From NCBI RefSeq assembly GCF_026343955.1, contig NZ_JAPKNI010000006.1:1-64000 (forward strand): 64,000 bases of DNA, given 5' to 3'. This document shows positions 62,375 to 64,000 of the stretch, one piece after another (positions within the stretch are counted from its first letter, which is position 1; the number at the start of each line of letters is the position of its first letter). Below the pieces are notes generated by a model. That model had not been told where the DNA came from. It searched no databases and was given only the letters and a program-made list of their open reading frames with translations. Both the position numbers and the translations under genes were made by a program. The DNA comes from Kaistia defluvii (GTDB lineage Bacteria; Pseudomonadota; Alphaproteobacteria; Rhizobiales; Kaistiaceae).

Positions 62375-63718
62375 ATGCGCTATCTTCCCCATTCCGATGC
62401 CGACCGGCAGGCGATGCTGGCGGCGATCGGCGTCGGCTCGATCGACGATCTGTTCGCCGATATTCCAAAGGATCTTCGCGTCCACGGGTTGGACCTGCCC
62501 AAGGCTGCCGGAGAAATGTCCGTCGAGCGCACGCTCGGCCGCCTTTCTGCCCGCAACGTCGCGGCGTCCTCGGTGCCGTTCTTCGTCGGCGCCGGCGCCT
62601 ACAAGCACCATGTGCCCGCGACCGTCGACCACCTGATCCAGCGTTCGGAGTTCCTGACCTCCTACACGCCGTATCAGCCGGAGATCACCCAGGGCACGCT
62701 GCAGGTCCTGTTCGAATTCCAGACCCAGATCGCGCATCTGACCGGCATGGAGGTGGCGAACGCCTCGATGTATGACGGCTCGACCGCCACCGTCGAGGCG
62801 GTGCTGATGGCCCATCGCCTGACCAAGCGGAAGAAGGCCGTGCTCTCCGGCGGCCTCCACCCGCACTACCGCGCCGTCGTCGAATCGCTGTCGCCCATGG
62901 CGGGGGACACCGTCCTGTCGCTGCCGGCCGATCCGAACGCGACCGAGGACATCCTTGCCTCGATCGATGCCGACACCTCCTGCGTCGTCGTCCAGTCGCC
63001 CTCCGTCTATGGCCATCTGATCGATCTCGCACCGATCGCGGCGAAGGCGCATGAGGTCGGCGCGCTGCTGATCGCCGTGTTCACCGAGGTCGTTTCGCTC
63101 GGCCTGATCGAGCCGCCCGGCGCGCAGGGCGCCGACATCGTCGTTGGCGAGGGCCAGTCGATCGGCAACGCGCTCTCCTTCGGCGGACCCTATGTCGGCC
63201 TGTTCGCGACGCGGCTGAAATTCGTCCGTCAGATGCCGGGGCGGCTCTGCGGCGAGACGGTTGACGCGGAAGGGCGGCGCGGCTTCGTGCTGACGCTCTC
63301 CACCCGCGAGCAGCACATTCGCCGTGACAAGGCGACCTCCAATATCTGTACGAATTCAGGGCTTTGCGCCCTGGCGTTCACGATTCATATGACGCTGCTC
63401 GGGCAAACCGGCTTGGCGCGGCTGGCGCGGGTCAATCACGCCAATGCGGTGAAGCTCGCTGAATCGCTTTCAAAGGTTCCGGGCGTAACTCTCTTGAATG
63501 ACTCGTTCTTCAATGAGTTCACCATCCGCCTGCCGGGCAACGCCGCCGATATCGTAGAGAAGCTGGTGGCCAAGGGCGTGCTCGCCGGCGTGCCGGTCTC
63601 CAGGCTCGAGCCTGGCAAGGCCGAGCTCGCCGATCTGCTGATCGTCGCCTCGACCGAAGTGAACACGGATGATGACCGCGCCGCCTTCGTGGCCGCGCTT
63701 TCGGAGGTGCTCGCATGA
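62375..63718 (+). CDS. gcvPA: glycine dehydrogenase (decarboxylating) subunit 1
   Basis: A 447-residue alpha subunit of the two-chain P protein. It corresponds to the N-terminal half of single-chain Gcv[64 protein letters not shown]. The PLP lysine is in the partner subunit. ATG 62375 follows GGAAAG. Stop overlaps gcvPB ATG by 4 bases. Confidence 0.96.
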   Translation: MRYLPHSDADRQAMLAAIGVGSIDDLFADIPKDLRVHGLDLPKAAGEMSVERTLGRLSARNVAASSVPFFVGAGAYKHHVPATVDHLIQRSEFLTSYTPYQPEITQGTLQVLFEFQTQIAHLTGMEVANASMYDGSTATVEAVLMAHRLTKRKKAVLSGGLHPHYRAVVESLSPMAGDTVLSLPADPNATEDILASIDADTSCVVVQSPSVYGHLIDLAPIAAKAHEVGALLIAVFTEVVSLGLIEPPGAQGADIVVGEGQSIGNALSFGGPYVGLFATRLKFVRQMPGRLCGETVDAEGRRGFVLTLSTREQHIRRDKATSNICTNSGLCALAFTIHMTLLGQTGLARLARVNHANAVKLAESLSKVPGVTLLNDSFFNEFTIRLPGNAADIVEKLVAKGVLAGVPVSRLEPGKAELADLLIVASTEVNTDDDRAAFVAALSEVLA

Positions 63719-64000
63719 GCATGAACAGCCAGGGTCGACCCACCGTCGCCGCCACCGCCGCGACCTCCGACCTGCCTGATACCTTCACCGGCAACCGCGC
63801 GCTCCAGATCGAGGAGGCACTGCTGTTCGAGGTCGGACGGCATGACGTCACCGGTGTCGATCTCGACGAACCCGCCGATTTCACGCCGCGCCTCGGCAGG
63901 CTCGCCCGCCAGCAGCCGATCGATCTTCCCGGCCTCTCCGAGCCGGAAACGATGCGCCACTATGTGCGCCTCAGCCAGAAGAACTATTCGATCGACAGCG
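63715..64000 (+). CDS. gcvPB: glycine dehydrogenase (decarboxylating) subunit 2, partial
   Basis: The first 95 codons of the beta subunit of the split P protein; the gene runs off the window. Recognisable: [24 protein letters not shown] and [20 protein letters not shown], matching the N terminus of GcvPB. ATG 63715 overlaps the gcvPA stop (ATGA). The PLP-binding section lies beyond the window. Confidence 0.93.
   Translation, partial: MSMNSQGRPTVAATAATSDLPDTFTGNRALQIEEALLFEVGRHDVTGVDLDEPADFTPRLGRLARQQPIDLPGLSEPETMRHYVRLSQKNYSIDS

Overview
The window is high-GC chromosomal DNA from an alphaproteobacterium, most likely a Hyphomicrobiales (rhizobial-type) species. I base this on gene content and order. 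The cytochrome oxidase cluster runs coxB-coxA-ctaB-coxF-ctaG-coxC-DUF983-surf1. There is an ispH-thrB-rnhA run and a DUF4170-DUF374-waaA-lpxK lipid A operon. FabI, histidine phosphatase and aroC lie near each other, RT0821-type surface lipoprotein and IalB-family genes are present, and intergenic palindromes of the kind scattered through rhizobial genomes recur. No rRNA, tRNA, IS element, phage gene or CRISPR array was seen, and coding density is high.

Layout. 0.1-5.7 kb: a plus-strand operon of pmbA, a CysQ-like phosphatase, DUF4170, a DUF374 acyltransferase, waaA and lpxK, mostly Kdo/lipid A assembly. 5.8-9.1 kb: two minus-strand genes, an FAD-linked 2-hydroxyacid dehydrogenase and an envelope DUF3300 protein with a long repetitive disordered tail. 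9.4-15.7 kb: fabI, a histidine phosphatase and aroC, with a six-member array of tiny secreted DUF1344 proteins inserted on the opposite strand. That array contains a recent ~667 bp tandem duplication and repeated hairpin-rich spacers; it is the most unusual region of the window. 15.7-18.8 kb: a frameshifted monooxygenase gene, an FMN reductase, and the RNA methyltransferase pair RlmD-like/TlyA.

18.9-31.4 kb: a mostly minus-strand stretch in which genes often adjacent in rhizobia (histone deacetylase-like, xseB, dxs, tlyA, rlmD-like) keep their order but are separated by extra modules: a Co/Ni efflux pair (dmeRF), a copper chaperone pair (SCO, PCuAC), a membrane protein, a ClC transporter, a type I murB and a pirin. 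31.6-39.9 kb: sua5, dnaJ-like, pdxH, tldD, aroA and small envelope genes. 40.2-46.7 kb: the aa3 oxidase operon, which the copper chaperones at 21-22 kb should serve. 46.8-49.6 kb: yqgE, a DsbD-N protein, a peroxiredoxin and a Phd/VapC toxin-antitoxin pair. 49.6-59.5 kb: rnhA-thrB-ispH, a sulfotransferase-like gene, a GGDEF/EAL sensor, GNAT, M16 peptidase and thrC. 59.7-64 kb: a lipoprotein, then a tandem glycine riboswitch leading gcvT-gcvH-gcvPA-gcvPB, the last cut by the window end.

Links between genes: dxs and ispH belong to the MEP pathway; aroC and aroA to the shikimate pathway; thrB and thrC to threonine synthesis; PmbA and TldD form one protease complex although encoded 33 kb apart; SCO, PCuAC, CtaG, SURF1 and CtaB all assemble the cox enzyme. 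Where an upstream in-frame extension runs into a neighbouring gene's territory, the start was moved to the codon supported by a Shine-Dalgarno sequence, a signal peptide or known family length.
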